Below are positions 28,501-37,031 of a stretch of 64,000 bases of DNA, one piece after another. The stretch's first letter is position 1, and every line of letters starts with the position of its first letter. A program made the translations under genes and the position numbers. The notes under the pieces are model-generated. The model searched no databases. It worked only from the letters and a program-made list of their open reading frames with translations, and had not been told where the DNA came from. The stretch lies in assembly GCF_011089885.1 (NCBI RefSeq), contig NZ_JAANBD010000028.1, forward strand, positions 556,389-620,388, read 5' to 3'. The stretch is from Thioalkalivibrio sp. XN279. Its GTDB lineage: Bacteria > Pseudomonadota > Gammaproteobacteria > Steroidobacterales > XN24.

Positions 28501-28713
28501 CTAGTTTTCCTGTTCGCTGACACGGAATGTCAAGCATCCGTCTGCATTGCAAACCGTACAAAACGATCCGGAACACACAAAGACGTCGCAAGGCGGTTCA
28601 CAGACTACACCACCGTCACCATCGCCTTGTGGCGGATCGCTCAGAATGTTGTTGCTGGCCAGAACAAGAACCAGCCCCAAACTGTACAGAGAAGCCCGAA
28701 AATTTCGTTTCAT
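28501..28713 (-). CDS. Small secreted cysteine-rich peptide
   Basis: A 70-residue product: signal-like N-terminus (MKRNFRASLYSLGLVLVLAS), then an Asp/Gly-rich stretch and a C-terminal part with six cysteines (38, 42, 47, 52, 55, 60). The start at 28713 has GAGGGCGG just upstream and gives a proper signal; an in-frame extension upstream to 28779 lacks one. The Cys pattern (CEPPC-x4-C-x4-C-x2-C-x4-C) suggests disulfides or metal binding. First gene of the cargo operon, with lower GC than the flanking genome. No homologue is recognised. Confidence 0.65.
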   Translation of the reverse strand: MKRNFRASLYSLGLVLVLASNNILSDPPQGDGDGGVVCEPPCDVFVCSGSFCTVCNADGCLTFRVSEQEN

Positions 28714-28748
28714 GTCCGCCCTCGGTGAATAAAGCAGCGTGGTGTCCT

Positions 28749-28774
28749 GTATATGCGCGTTATGGCCCATATAC
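28749..28774. promoter_or_regulatory. Inverted repeat upstream of the cargo operon
   Basis: GTATATG and CATATAC are separated by 12 bases, 36 to 61 bases upstream of the Cys-rich peptide start, where an operator or promoter would be expected. No matching regulator gene lies in the element. The rest of the gap up to the right-end repeats (28775-28998) shows no gene I would support. Confidence 0.4.
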
Positions 28775-28998
28775 GGCACCAGATACTACTCACCCCTATA
28801 TCGGAGCGTCAATGCCTTGCGAGACCTTCGGGCTGATTGAATGGGAACTCGGTGCGTAAGGCAGAAGCTGCCCCCTCGGCACCAAACCCCGGAAAACCCT
28901 GTGCATCCTTGCAGACCCTGGCGTGCCTGACCGTCACCTTGGGCGCGACCGAGTTTTCGATGGTTCCTTCCGCCTTGCGGCTTGAATTTTCAGGAACG

Positions 28999-29105
28999 GT
29001 TGGAAAGAACTCTATTGTTCTATCGCGTCCGGCAACGGCACGAGTTGGAAAGAAATTTATTGTCTTGGAAAGGACTTTTTTGCTTTAGAAAGAACTTTAT
29101 TGTTC
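28999..29105 (-). repeat. Right-end transposase-site repeats (four copies)
   Basis: Four minus-strand copies: 29105-29085 (GAACAATAAAGTTCTTTC), 29083-29065 (CAAAAAAGTCCTTTCCAA), 29064-29045 (GACAATAAATTTCTTTCCAA) and 29020-28999 (GAACAATAGAGTTCTTTCCA). The first three abut one another at about 20-base spacing, and the fourth is about 45 bases further in. This matches the packed TnsB sites of Tn7 R, the end that normally faces glmS, as it does here. Confidence 0.82.
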
Positions 29106-29133
29106 GATGACAATGCTACACCCCCTAAGAGAA

Positions 29134-30969
29134 CTACTCCACCGTCACCGACTTCGCCAGGTTGCGCGGCTGGTCCACGTCGGTGCCCTTGAGCACGGCG
29201 ACGTGGTAGGAGAGCAGCTGCAGCGGGACGGTGTACGCAATCGGCGCCTGGAAGTCCTCGATGTGGGCCGGCATCTCCAGCACCGTCACGCCGGGCCCGT
29301 TCTCGACGTGGGAGTCGGGGTCGGCGAAGACGAACAGCTCGCCGCCGCGGGCGCGGACTTCCTGCATGTTGGCCTTGAGCTTCTCGAGCAGCTCGTTGTT
29401 CGGCGCCACGATGATCACCGGCATGTCGTCGTCGACCAGCGCCAGCGGGCCGTGCTTCAGCTCGCCGGCCGGGTAGGCCTCGGCGTGGATGTAGGAAATT
29501 TCCTTCAGCTTCAGCGCGCCTTCCAGCGCCACCGGGAACTGGATGCCGCGGCCGAGGAACAGGGCGTTGTGCTTGTCGACGAAGCGCTCGGCCAGCAGCT
29601 CGATGGCCGGGTCCATCTCGAGGATCTTCTCCAGCAGCGCCGGCACCCCGGCGAGCTGGCGCACCAGGTCGGCCTCGGTCTCGGCATCCAGCCCGTTGCG
29701 CCGCGCCAGCGCCAGGCCGAGCAGTGACAGCGCGGCGAGCTGGGTGGTGAAGGCCTTGGTGGAGGCGACGCCGATCTCGGGGCCGGCGCGGGTCATCAGC
29801 ACCAGGTCGGACTCGCGCACCAGCGCGCTCTCGGGCACGTTGCAGATGCCGACCGTGGCGAGGTAGCCCATCTTCTTCGCCGCGCGCAGCGCCTCGAGGG
29901 TGTCGAGGGTTTCGCCGGACTGGGAAATGGTGACGTAGAGGGTGTCGGCGGGCACCACCGGCTGGCGGTAGCGGTACTCGCTGGCGATCTCGACCATGCA
30001 CGGGATGCGCGCGTACTTCTCGATGAAGTAACGCGCCACCATGCCGGCATGGTAACTGGTGCCGCAGGCCACGATCTGCACCGCGCGCACCGACTCGAAC
30101 ACCTTCTCCGCCGCCGGCCCGAAGGCCTGCGCCAGCACCTTGCCGGCGCCGATGCGCTCGCTCAGCGTCTCGGCCACGGCGCGCGGCTGCTCGTGGATCT
30201 CCTTCTGCATGAAGTGGCGGTACTGGCCGCGCTCCATGGCGTCGGCCGACAGCGCGCTCTCCTTCTCGGCGCGCTGGACCTTGCGGCCCGCGGCGTCCTC
30301 GATGGTGACGGCCTGGCGCGTGACCAGGGCGATGTCGCCTTCCTCGAGGAAGATGAAGCGCCGCGTCACCGGCAGCAGCGCGGCGACGTCCGAAGCAACG
30401 AAGTTCTCGCCGATGCCCAGGCCGAGCACCACCGGGCAGCCGGCACGGGCGACGACAATGCGGTCCGGGTCCTCCGAACTGATCACGGCCAGCGCATAGG
30501 CGCCCTCGAGGTCGGCCACCGTGCGCTTCACCGCAGCGTGCAAATCGGTGCCGTCGGCCAGGTAATGGCGGATGCGATGCGCGACCACCTCGGTGTCGGT
30601 CTCGGACTCGAAGACGTAGCCGAGTTCCTGCAATTCGCGCCGCAGCGCCTCGTGGTTCTCGATGATGCCGTTGTGCACCAGCGCCAGGCCGGGGCCAGAG
30701 ACCTGGGGATGAGCGTTACGCTCGCTCGGCACACCGTGGGTGGCCCAGCGGGTGTGGGCGATGCCGCAGTTGCCGCGCAGCGGCGCCGCATCGAGCGAAT
30801 CCTGCAGCCGTTGCACCTTGCCCTGGGTGCGACGGCGCTCGATGGTGCCTCCCTCGACCTCGATCGCGAGGCCGGCCGAGTCATAGCCGCGGTACTCGAG
30901 ACGGCGCAGCCCCTCCATGAGGATGGGGACCACGTCGCGCTCGGCGATGCCTCCTACGATTCCGCACAT
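29134..30969 (-). CDS. glmS: Glutamine-fructose-6-phosphate aminotransferase
   Basis: A 611-residue enzyme making glucosamine-6-phosphate, the first step to UDP-GlcNAc. Cys2 ([14 protein letters not shown]) is the glutaminase nucleophile; the N-terminal domain continues with [10 protein letters not shown] and HTRWATHG. The two SIS sugar-phosphate domains include [25 protein letters not shown] and a C-terminal AKSVTVE. The end of the gene is the recognition site of Tn7-type transposition, and a Tn7-like element follows directly. It lies 49 bases after glmU. No glmS ribozyme, which is a Gram-positive feature. Confidence 0.97.
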   Translation of the reverse strand: MCGIVGGIAERDVVPILMEGLRRLEYRGYDSAGLAIEVEGGTIERRRTQGKVQRLQDSLDAAPLRGNCGIAHTRWATHGVPSERNAHPQVSGPGLALVHNGIIENHEALRRELQELGYVFESETDTEVVAHRIRHYLADGTDLHAAVKRTVADLEGAYALAVISSEDPDRIVVARAGCPVVLGLGIGENFVASDVAALLPVTRRFIFLEEGDIALVTRQAVTIEDAAGRKVQRAEKESALSADAMERGQYRHFMQKEIHEQPRAVAETLSERIGAGKVLAQAFGPAAEKVFESVRAVQIVACGTSYHAGMVARYFIEKYARIPCMVEIASEYRYRQPVVPADTLYVTISQSGETLDTLEALRAAKKMGYLATVGICNVPESALVRESDLVLMTRAGPEIGVASTKAFTTQLAALSLLGLALARRNGLDAETEADLVRQLAGVPALLEKILEMDPAIELLAERFVDKHNALFLGRGIQFPVALEGALKLKEISYIHAEAYPAGELKHGPLALVDDDMPVIIVAPNNELLEKLKANMQEVRARGGELFVFADPDSHVENGPGVTVLEMPAHIEDFQAPIAYTVPLQLLSYHVAVLKGTDVDQPRNLAKSVTVE

Positions 30970-31018
30970 ATCGGTTGTCCTGTTCGCTGCCGGCGCGCCT
31001 CGTCGGGACGGCCCGGGA

Positions 31019-32380
31019 TTACTTCTTGGTCGGCCGCTTCCAGCCGCGCACCGTGACCTGCTTGCCGCGCGCCACGGTGAGCTCGCCGGCCGGTGCGTCC
31101 TTGGAAATTGTCGAGCCCGCGCCGATGGTCGCTCCGGCCCCGACCTCGACCGGCGCCACCAGCGCGCTGTTCGAGCCGATGAAGGCGTCGTCGCCGATCA
31201 CCGTGGAGTGCTTGTTCACGCCATCGTAATTGCACGTGATCGTCCCGGCGCCGACGTTGACGCGCGTCCCAATCTCCGCATTCCCGATGTAGCTGAGGTG
31301 GTTGACCTTGCTGCCGGCGCCAATGCGGCTTTTCTTCACCTCGACGAAGTTGCCCACCTTGACGCCGTCGGCCAGCACCGCGCCCGGCCGCAGGCGCGCG
31401 AACGGGCCGAGCTCGCAGCCGGGACCGACGTCTGCGCCCTCGATGAGGGTGTTCGCATCCACCCGGCATCCGGGGCCGAGGCGGCTGTCGCGGATCACCA
31501 CGTTCGGGCCGATGACGACATCGTCGCCGAGAATCACCACGCCCTCGAACACCGCGTTGACGTCGATCACCACGTCGCGCCCGCACTCGACCCGCCCGCG
31601 CACGTCCACCCGCGCCGGGTCGACCAGGGTCACGCCTGCCGCCATGAGCTCGTCGGTGATGCGCTTACGCAAGGTGGTCTCCAGGCCGGCGAGCTGCCGG
31701 CGGTCGTTGATACCCAGCACCTCGGTCATGGTCGGCGCCAGCATGGCCTCTACCGGCACGTCATCGGCCACCGCCGCGGCGACCACGTCGGTCAGGTAAT
31801 ACTCGCCCTGTGAATTGTGGTTGGACAGCCCCTCCAGCCAGGCCCGCAGGCGTTTCGCCGGCGCCGCCAGGATGCCCGTGTTGACCTCGCTGACCGCGAG
31901 CTCGGACTCGCTGGCGTCCTTCTGCTCGACGATGCGCACGACCCGGCCGGCCGCGTCGCGAATCAGGCGGCCGTAACCGGTGGGGTCGTCGAGATACACC
32001 CCGAGCAGCGCCAGCGCCCCGCCGCGGGCCTTGTCCACCAGCGGCTGCAGCGTGCGCGCCTCGATCAGCGGCACGTCGCCGTAGAGCACCAGCACGGTGC
32101 CGTCGTCCGGGATGCCGGGCATGGCCTGCGCCACGGCATGGCCGGTGCCGAGCTGTTCCGCCTGCAGCACCCACTTCACGTCGGCGTCCGGGAAAGCGGC
32201 CGGCACGGCGTCGCCGCCATGACCGTAAACCACATGGGTGGCATGGGCGCCGAGCCCGAGGGCGCGCCCGAGGACGTGCGCCAGCAACGGGCGGCCCGCC
32301 AGGGGCTGCAGGACCTTGGGCCGGGCGGACTTCATCCGCGTGCCCTGGCCGGCGGCGAGGATTACGACGTGTAAGGCCAT
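31019..32380 (-). CDS. glmU: Bifunctional UDP-GlcNAc pyrophosphorylase / GlcN-1-P acetyltransferase
   Basis: A 453-residue two-domain enzyme. The uridyltransferase half starts [19 protein letters not shown], with [10 protein letters not shown] and LYGDVPLI; the acetyltransferase half is a left-handed beta helix from about residue 250, with KNFVEVKKS-type and [20 protein letters not shown] segments. It makes UDP-GlcNAc for peptidoglycan and LPS after GlmS and GlmM. AAGGA precedes the ATG. In relatives glmU usually follows atpC; here about 27.7 kb separate them. Confidence 0.97.
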   Translation of the reverse strand: MALHVVILAAGQGTRMKSARPKVLQPLAGRPLLAHVLGRALGLGAHATHVVYGHGGDAVPAAFPDADVKWVLQAEQLGTGHAVAQAMPGIPDDGTVLVLYGDVPLIEARTLQPLVDKARGGALALLGVYLDDPTGYGRLIRDAAGRVVRIVEQKDASESELAVSEVNTGILAAPAKRLRAWLEGLSNHNSQGEYYLTDVVAAAVADDVPVEAMLAPTMTEVLGINDRRQLAGLETTLRKRITDELMAAGVTLVDPARVDVRGRVECGRDVVIDVNAVFEGVVILGDDVVIGPNVVIRDSRLGPGCRVDANTLIEGADVGPGCELGPFARLRPGAVLADGVKVGNFVEVKKSRIGAGSKVNHLSYIGNAEIGTRVNVGAGTITCNYDGVNKHSTVIGDDAFIGSNSALVAPVEVGAGATIGAGSTISKDAPAGELTVARGKQVTVRGWKRPTKK

Positions 32381-32483
32381 GTTTTTAATCGTCCTTATTT
32401 GCTAGCCGGCGCATTTTGTCACGATGCGGCAGCCAGGGGACATGCACCAAGCACAAATATGCCCTGGGACCATCCCAGGCATC

Positions 32484-32609
32484 TTATGCACAAGCGGCCG
32501 CATCAGCCCCAACCCTGTGGATAACTCCTCACGAACCGGATCGTGCAGTGCGTTGAGAACCAGATTCGACTGTATTCCAGTCACTTGCAAGCATTCGCCC
32601 TGTGGACAA
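32484..32609. promoter_or_regulatory. Cluster of DnaA-box-like sites upstream of glmU
   Basis: TTATGCACA at 32484-32492 (plus) and TGTGGATAA at 32516-32524 (TTATCCACA on minus) both fit the TTATNCACA consensus exactly. TGTGGACAA at 32601-32609 differs at one position. All three fall in or at the edge of the 234-base gap between glmU and the next gene. This may be a DnaA-regulated promoter or a DnaA-binding locus; no AT-rich unwinding region with repeats is visible. Confidence 0.5.
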
Positions 32610-32614
32610 GTCAT

Positions 32615-33073
32615 TCACGGCAGGCGCTCCAGGGCATCGGCAAGGGCGCGGGCCAGGCGCTCCGGCTGGTCCGTACCGAGCCGAAATCGGCTACCGTCTT
32701 TACGCGTAATCTCCACCGCGTCGAGACCCGAGACGCTGTACAGCATCCCGCGCGGGGTCAAGCGCCAGCCGACACCCCAGTACCAGGGGTTGCGGACGAC
32801 CTCGACACTCTCGACCTCCGCCAGCGGGACATGCTTGCGCAGAACCCCGGGTCCGAACCAGAACACCAGCGACGAAGCGCTGACCTGCACCGTGAGCGAG
32901 GAAAAAACCACGGCCACCAGCAGCAGCGCGCCGAACACGATGAACATCGCCGGATGCGCCGCGCCCGGACCCAGCAGCACGATGATCGCCACCACGGCGA
33001 CGGCCATGGCGCCGACCATGAAGCTGCCGAACTGCTTGTGTCGGTAGGTGTTGCGCAACAGTGTCCGGCTCAA
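32615..33073 (-). CDS. Small membrane protein with PH-like domain
   Basis: A 152-residue protein with two close membrane helices (about residues 18-37 and 41-60), then a beta-rich domain (VQVSASSLVFWFGPGVLRKHVPLAEVESVEVV...) that resembles bacterial PH domains. Function unknown. The TTG at 33073 overlaps the beta-propeller gene stop as TTGA, an arrangement seen at several other junctions here; an internal ATG at residue 19 would remove part of the first helix. Confidence 0.6.
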   Translation of the reverse strand: MSRTLLRNTYRHKQFGSFMVGAMAVAVVAIIVLLGPGAAHPAMFIVFGALLLVAVVFSSLTVQVSASSLVFWFGPGVLRKHVPLAEVESVEVVRNPWYWGVGWRLTPRGMLYSVSGLDAVEITRKDGSRFRLGTDQPERLARALADALERLP

Positions 33074-34101
33074 GTTCGCGGCATCCCCTCGCCGGGCGTG
33101 ACCACCCAGCCGAGCGCATCGGGCTCGCGGCCGGTCTCCCAGCGATCCACGATTTCCCAGTCGGCGGTGTCGATCACGGCGATCTCGTTGCCGCCGCTGA
33201 TGGCGACGAATGCACGCTTCCCGTCCGGCGCAACCTCGATACCGATGGGCAGGGCCGAGTCTCCGAGCAAGGTCTGCTGGTACTCGCCGTCAGGATCGGC
33301 GATCTGCAACGTGGCGACGAGGCTGCGGTCGCGGATGTCGAAAACAGACAAGGTCGCGGCACGCGCGTTGGTGACCAGCGCGTGGCTGCCGGTCGGCGTG
33401 ACGGCGATGCGGATCGGGAAGCCGGCCGACTCCAGCGTCGCCAGCACCTCGAGGCTCTCGGCATCGATCACGCTCACGGTATCGTCGCCGCGATTGGTCA
33501 CCCAGACTTCGCGCCGGTCGTCGACCACGGCCACGCCCTCGGCGCCCGCGCCGGTCGCTACGGACTGCAGCACCTCGCCAGTGAGGACCTCCACCTTCTC
33601 CAGCGTGCCGGCCGAGATGTTGGTGACGTAGGCGAAACGGCCGTCGCGCGACGCGGCCACCATGTGCGCCACGCCCTCGCCGACGCCGATGGTGGAAACG
33701 ACGTTGCCGCGCGCGACATCCACGACCAGCACGCTGTCGCTCCCCTCCGTGGTGATCGCGGCGAGGTACCCGCTGAGAAAGGCCATGCCGTGCGGGCGGG
33801 TGTTCTCTCCCAGGTCGATGACGCGCGCGACCCGGGCAGCGGGCCACTCGATCACGGTGAGCGTGTTGCCGGCGGCTTCGCGCTCGCCGTAGTTGCTGAC
33901 CACCGCGTAGCGGTGATCGGACGACACTTCGACTTCGTGCGGGCCCACGCCGGTTTCGAACTCGGCGAGCTTCTCGCCCGTGACCGGGTCGAGCGCCCAC
34001 AGCGTATGGGCGCTCTTGTTGCCCACCAGCAGGACGTCCGCATCCCCGGCCGAGGGGGCCAGCAGGCAGGCCGCGATGGCGAGGAGCGTGTAGAGTCTCA
34101 T
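33070..34101 (-). CDS. YncE/YVTN-type beta-propeller, secreted
   Basis: A 343-residue exported protein (signal peptide to about residue 21, ending GDA-D). It consists of about seven beta-propeller blades with repeated units such as FAYVTNISAGTLEKVEVLTG, VWVTNRGDDTVSVIDAESL and AFVAISGGNEIAVIDTADW. Such propellers are found with periplasmic dehydrogenases or as surface-layer-like proteins; no partner enzyme is next to it. Overlaps the PH-like gene by 4 bases. Divergent from the glycosyltransferase gene, 134 bases away. Confidence 0.83.
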   Translation of the reverse strand: MRLYTLLAIAACLLAPSAGDADVLLVGNKSAHTLWALDPVTGEKLAEFETGVGPHEVEVSSDHRYAVVSNYGEREAAGNTLTVIEWPAARVARVIDLGENTRPHGMAFLSGYLAAITTEGSDSVLVVDVARGNVVSTIGVGEGVAHMVAASRDGRFAYVTNISAGTLEKVEVLTGEVLQSVATGAGAEGVAVVDDRREVWVTNRGDDTVSVIDAESLEVLATLESAGFPIRIAVTPTGSHALVTNARAATLSVFDIRDRSLVATLQIADPDGEYQQTLLGDSALPIGIEVAPDGKRAFVAISGGNEIAVIDTADWEIVDRWETGREPDALGWVVTPGEGMPRT

Positions 34102-34235
34102 AGAATCATCTCCGGTGACGGAACGGCCTGGCCGGCCGGCTGCAGGTCGCCGGGTGTGTCGGCCAGGAGCACCGCGATGATATCGCGTTCGCCTCGAGAA
34201 CGTGTCAGCCGATTGCGAACAGGGCGGGTCAGACA

Positions 34236-35348
34236 GTGGCAGGGTATAACTACTACTTCATCTCCTCGCCGCTGCATTTCCTGCTTTCGGTCAACATGGC
34301 GATCCGCTGCGGAGAGACCCGCAGCGTCGCCGTGATCTCCTCGCGCATCGAGAGCAACGCCCGCCTGCTCAGGGAAGTGATCGAGCGGGACGGGCGGGTC
34401 TTCTGCGACGTGATCACCCTGGAAAGCGGGCCGGGAAAGGGCCACGGCAGCAAGGCCCGCCAGCGCAAGCAACGCATGCAGGTGCTGCGCGAGTACCTCG
34501 CGGAGCGCCCGGCGGCGCGGATTTTCACCGGCACCGACCGGCACGTCGAGTTCCAGTACGCCATGCACATCGCGCGGCAGCACGACCCGGCGGTCGAAGG
34601 CATCTACCTGGACGACGGCCTGCACACCTATCTCGGCTCCCGCCGCATGCACAGCTTCCAGCACAAGTACGGCGATGCCCTGCTGAAGAAGCTGTACTAC
34701 GGCTGGTGGTGGAAGAACCCGGTGATCCTCGGGACGTCCGGCTGGATCTCGAAGGTCTATGCGGTGTTCCCGGAGCTGGTGCATCCCGTCTACCGGGAGA
34801 TGGGCAAGACCGTGCTGCCCTTCGATGCGCACTATTTCGCCGATCCGGCCTTCGCGGGCATCTCGCGTGCCCTCGCCGAGGTGGCGGAGCTCGACCGCGA
34901 CACCCTGGGCCGGCTGGATTTCGTGCTGTTGCTGACCCACGAGCAGCACTACGCCGATCCCTGGGCCCACATGGACAAGATGATGCAGCTGCTCGGCGCG
35001 CATGCCCCGCCCGAACGCATCGCCATCAAGGCGCATCCCCGCTCGCGCCTGCTGGACGAACTGCGGGCGAGGTATCCGCGCCTCGTGCACCTGGACAACC
35101 GCGTGGGCTTCGAGCTGCTGCTGCCGTTCCTGCGCGCGGACTGCGTGTTCCTCGCCGACATCAGTTCCTCGCTGTTCACCGTGAAGTGGCTGCAGCCGAA
35201 GCAGCGCGCCTTCGCCATCGAGGTGCCGCACCCGACCATCGAGCACTACCGCGGCGAGCTGCAGGCGCTGTTCACCCGGATGGGCATCCAGCAGGTGTCC
35301 TACGCGCAGCTGGAGACCGAGCTGGAGAAAATCGCCGCCGACGCGTGA
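34236..35348 (+). CDS. Putative polysialyltransferase-like glycosyltransferase
   Basis: A 370-residue cytoplasmic protein beginning YNYYFISSPLHFLLSVNMAI and later showing IYLDDGLHTYLG, IAIKAHPRSRLLDELRARYP and CVFLADISSSLFTVKWL. The D-D-G and KxHP elements and the late S/T-rich loop recall sialyl- and polysialyltransferase-like families (GT52-related), so transfer from a CMP- or other nucleotide sugar is the best guess. The acceptor is unknown. GTG start with GGGCGGG upstream. Neighbouring sulfotransferase and glycosyltransferase genes suggest a small surface glycan set. Confidence 0.55.
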   Translation: MAGYNYYFISSPLHFLLSVNMAIRCGETRSVAVISSRIESNARLLREVIERDGRVFCDVITLESGPGKGHGSKARQRKQRMQVLREYLAERPAARIFTGTDRHVEFQYAMHIARQHDPAVEGIYLDDGLHTYLGSRRMHSFQHKYGDALLKKLYYGWWWKNPVILGTSGWISKVYAVFPELVHPVYREMGKTVLPFDAHYFADPAFAGISRALAEVAELDRDTLGRLDFVLLLTHEQHYADPWAHMDKMMQLLGAHAPPERIAIKAHPRSRLLDELRARYPRLVHLDNRVGFELLLPFLRADCVFLADISSSLFTVKWLQPKQRAFAIEVPHPTIEHYRGELQALFTRMGIQQVSYAQLETELEKIAADA

Positions 35349-35378
35349 CAGCGTCGCGGGCCGGCGGCCGCGCCGGCT

Positions 35379-36068
35379 TCAGTCGGACGGGCGCCAGCGC
35401 ATGTGCGCCCAACGCTTCTTGAGCTTCGCCACCAGCGGATGTCGCCGCACGCCGCGCGTCCGCCCGATGTCGCCCCAGTCCTCGGCGGACAGGCCGTAGG
35501 CCGACAGCCGCTCGACCAGTGCCTCGACCGAGTCCTGGTCGATGTCGAACTCGATGAACTGCTCGGGACGGTCGGCCATGAAGGCCCGCACCTCGGCGAG
35601 GTGTGTGTCCCATTCGCGCCGCCAGGTCTCGGCCAGTTCTTCGCTGGAGGCGATCTTGCGCTGGCGCATGACCCGCTGGGCGAACTCGCCATGGCTGTGC
35701 TTGAGGCGCGACTTGATCCAGTCCTCGCGGTTGCGCACGTTGAGCAGCAGGATGGTGTCCGGGTAGTCGCGCATGATCTCGCGGAAATAGCGGATCGGTT
35801 CGAAGCCGTCGCTCTCGGTCTGGTAGATCAGGTCGCCGTAGAAAACGTGGTCTTCCATCCCGGCGAAAATCTTGCGTCCTGCCTCGAGGTTCTGGCGCAT
35901 GATCAGGCCGGCGTTGCGGCTGCGGCGCAGGGGCCGCCGCAGCTTGTACTTCACGACCGGGTGACCGGCGCCGCGGAACAACTGCTCCAGGCTGCGCGTA
36001 CCGCACTTGTGAAAGCCGATCTGCACCACGCGGGGCAGCGTGTCCGTGCGCCTGGTCTGTGCTGTCAT
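35379..36068 (-). CDS. Sulfotransferase family protein
   Basis: A 229-residue protein with the PAPS 5-prime phosphosulfate loop at residues 18-27 (GFHKCGTRSL) and a 3-prime phosphate region including TILLLNVRNREDWIKSRLKHS. It fits the P-loop-like carbohydrate or general sulfotransferase fold, shorter than average. It would sulfate a glycan or other hydroxyl. It follows the glycosyltransferase gene by 29 bases on the same strand. The start at 36068 gives the natural N-terminus; the open frame upstream overlaps the other gene. Confidence 0.75.
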   Translation of the reverse strand: MTAQTRRTDTLPRVVQIGFHKCGTRSLEQLFRGAGHPVVKYKLRRPLRRSRNAGLIMRQNLEAGRKIFAGMEDHVFYGDLIYQTESDGFEPIRYFREIMRDYPDTILLLNVRNREDWIKSRLKHSHGEFAQRVMRQRKIASSEELAETWRREWDTHLAEVRAFMADRPEQFIEFDIDQDSVEALVERLSAYGLSAEDWGDIGRTRGVRRHPLVAKLKKRWAHMRWRPSD

Positions 36069-36097
36069 CGGCGGGTTCTCACTTCGTGTTCCACGGT

Positions 36098-37015
36098 TCA
36101 ATCCTGTTTTCCTTCGCGCAGCCGCAGCTGGATGCGGCGGATGCGCGTGCGCAGCCGCGCTGTCCAGGTGTCCTGCTGGTAGCGGCCCTTGCTGACGTGG
36201 CGGATGCGATACACCCCGGGAGCCTCGACGGGCACGCCTTGCGTGCGCAGCAGCCAGCGAAAGGCCCGGTCCTCGTGCGCCTTGGCCCAGCGCGCCACGG
36301 GCTGCTGGTAGACCCTGAGCTGCTCGCAGTAACCGCAGGCGCGCGCCACGTCGCCATGCGCAACCTGCAGCGGTCCCGTGGCGCGGTCCCGCGCCTGCGC
36401 GGTGAAGGCCGCCGGGTCTATATCGAGCACGCGCGGCGCGCCCTTGCCCGCCTCCAGCATCGGGTCGCCCGGCTCCAGCACCGCGGAGACGTGCTCGACG
36501 CGCGGGAACACCAGCGTATCGCGGCGGCCCTGCACCGCCTCGGCGAGGCCGTCGAGGCAACCGGCGCCGAACACGACGTCGCAGTCCGTGAACCAGATCC
36601 AGTCGGCCCGGGTGGCGCGCGCGGCGTGGTTGCGGCCGATGGCGCGCCGGAACAGGTGGTACTTGTCCATGGCCTGCCAGTTCCATGACACGCCGGGCAC
36701 CTCGATGGCGCCGAAGTACTCGAGCAGCGCAGCCGTCGCGGAATCTTCCGGCGAGTAATACACCGTCATGGTCACGTCGGCCCGGGTCGGCGGATGCCGG
36801 ACCAGGGAGCTGAGCTGGTAGGCCTGCATGTGAGCATAGCCCCAGCAGTGGCTGACGATCTCGATGTGCAGCCGGTCGGTCGCGGCCTTGCGTTCCGACT
36901 CCGGCGGCAGCGCCTTGAGGAACCAGCGCGCCGGCACCCAGCCGCTGGCGGCGAGACGCATGAACAGGAGAGCGAGGCGATCGCCCAGGGTCTCGCGCGG
37001 CATGGTATTGCTCAT
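36098..37015 (-). CDS. GT2-like glycosyltransferase
   Basis: A 305-residue protein. The nucleotide-sugar part includes IEIVSHCWGYAHMQAYQLSSL and VTMTVYYSPED; the DxD metal motif is in DWIWFTDCDVVFG; a later acceptor-side region has AHGDVARACGYCEQLR and WAKAHEDRAFRWLLR. It looks like a GT-A fold enzyme without membrane helices. It forms an operon with the sulfotransferase gene downstream. Neither acceptor nor donor can be deduced. Confidence 0.7.
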   Translation of the reverse strand: MSNTMPRETLGDRLALLFMRLAASGWVPARWFLKALPPESERKAATDRLHIEIVSHCWGYAHMQAYQLSSLVRHPPTRADVTMTVYYSPEDSATAALLEYFGAIEVPGVSWNWQAMDKYHLFRRAIGRNHAARATRADWIWFTDCDVVFGAGCLDGLAEAVQGRRDTLVFPRVEHVSAVLEPGDPMLEAGKGAPRVLDIDPAAFTAQARDRATGPLQVAHGDVARACGYCEQLRVYQQPVARWAKAHEDRAFRWLLRTQGVPVEAPGVYRIRHVSKGRYQQDTWTARLRTRIRRIQLRLREGKQD

Positions 37016-37031
37016 GGCAGGGCTCGTTGCA

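Larger units (their letters stand above)
26950..29112. mobile_element. Tn7-like element without transposition genes, in attTn7 beside glmS
   Basis: About 2.16 kb. Inverted ends 26949-26974 and 29113-29088 agree at 22 of 26 positions and include TGTCA, CG and AATAAAG. Multiple copies of a roughly 20-base site (core AATAAAGTTCTTTCCA) point inward at both ends: three spaced copies at the far end, four close copies at the glmS end. That is the Tn7 L/R arrangement, and GACAATAAAGTC is the core of Tn7 TnsB sites. The glmS-side end lies about 21 bases past the glmS stop, matching attTn7. No tns genes are inside; only a three-gene cargo operon. Flanks CATGT and ATGCT do not form a clean 5-base target duplication. 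Confidence 0.8.

Noticed and set aside
28837-29088. 83-codon plus-strand frame across the right transposon end
   Set aside because: Most of its second half is made of the transposase-site repeats, and it has no ribosome site or family match.
26945-29117. Target-site duplication of the Tn7-like element
   Set aside because: CATGT and ATGCT share only an offset ATG, so I do not claim a duplication. Mutation or recombination may have erased it.
26947-29120. Alternative element boundaries at TGT 26947 and ACA 29120
   Set aside because: With these limits the two ends do not align with each other (different distance to the first site) and flanks GCTCA and CCCCC do not match. The TGTCA alignment is better.
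32381-32614. Chromosomal oriC
   Set aside because: Only three DnaA boxes, no AT-rich 13-mer-like repeats, no dnaA/dnaN or mnmG nearby, and the atp operon direction points to an origin beyond 64000.
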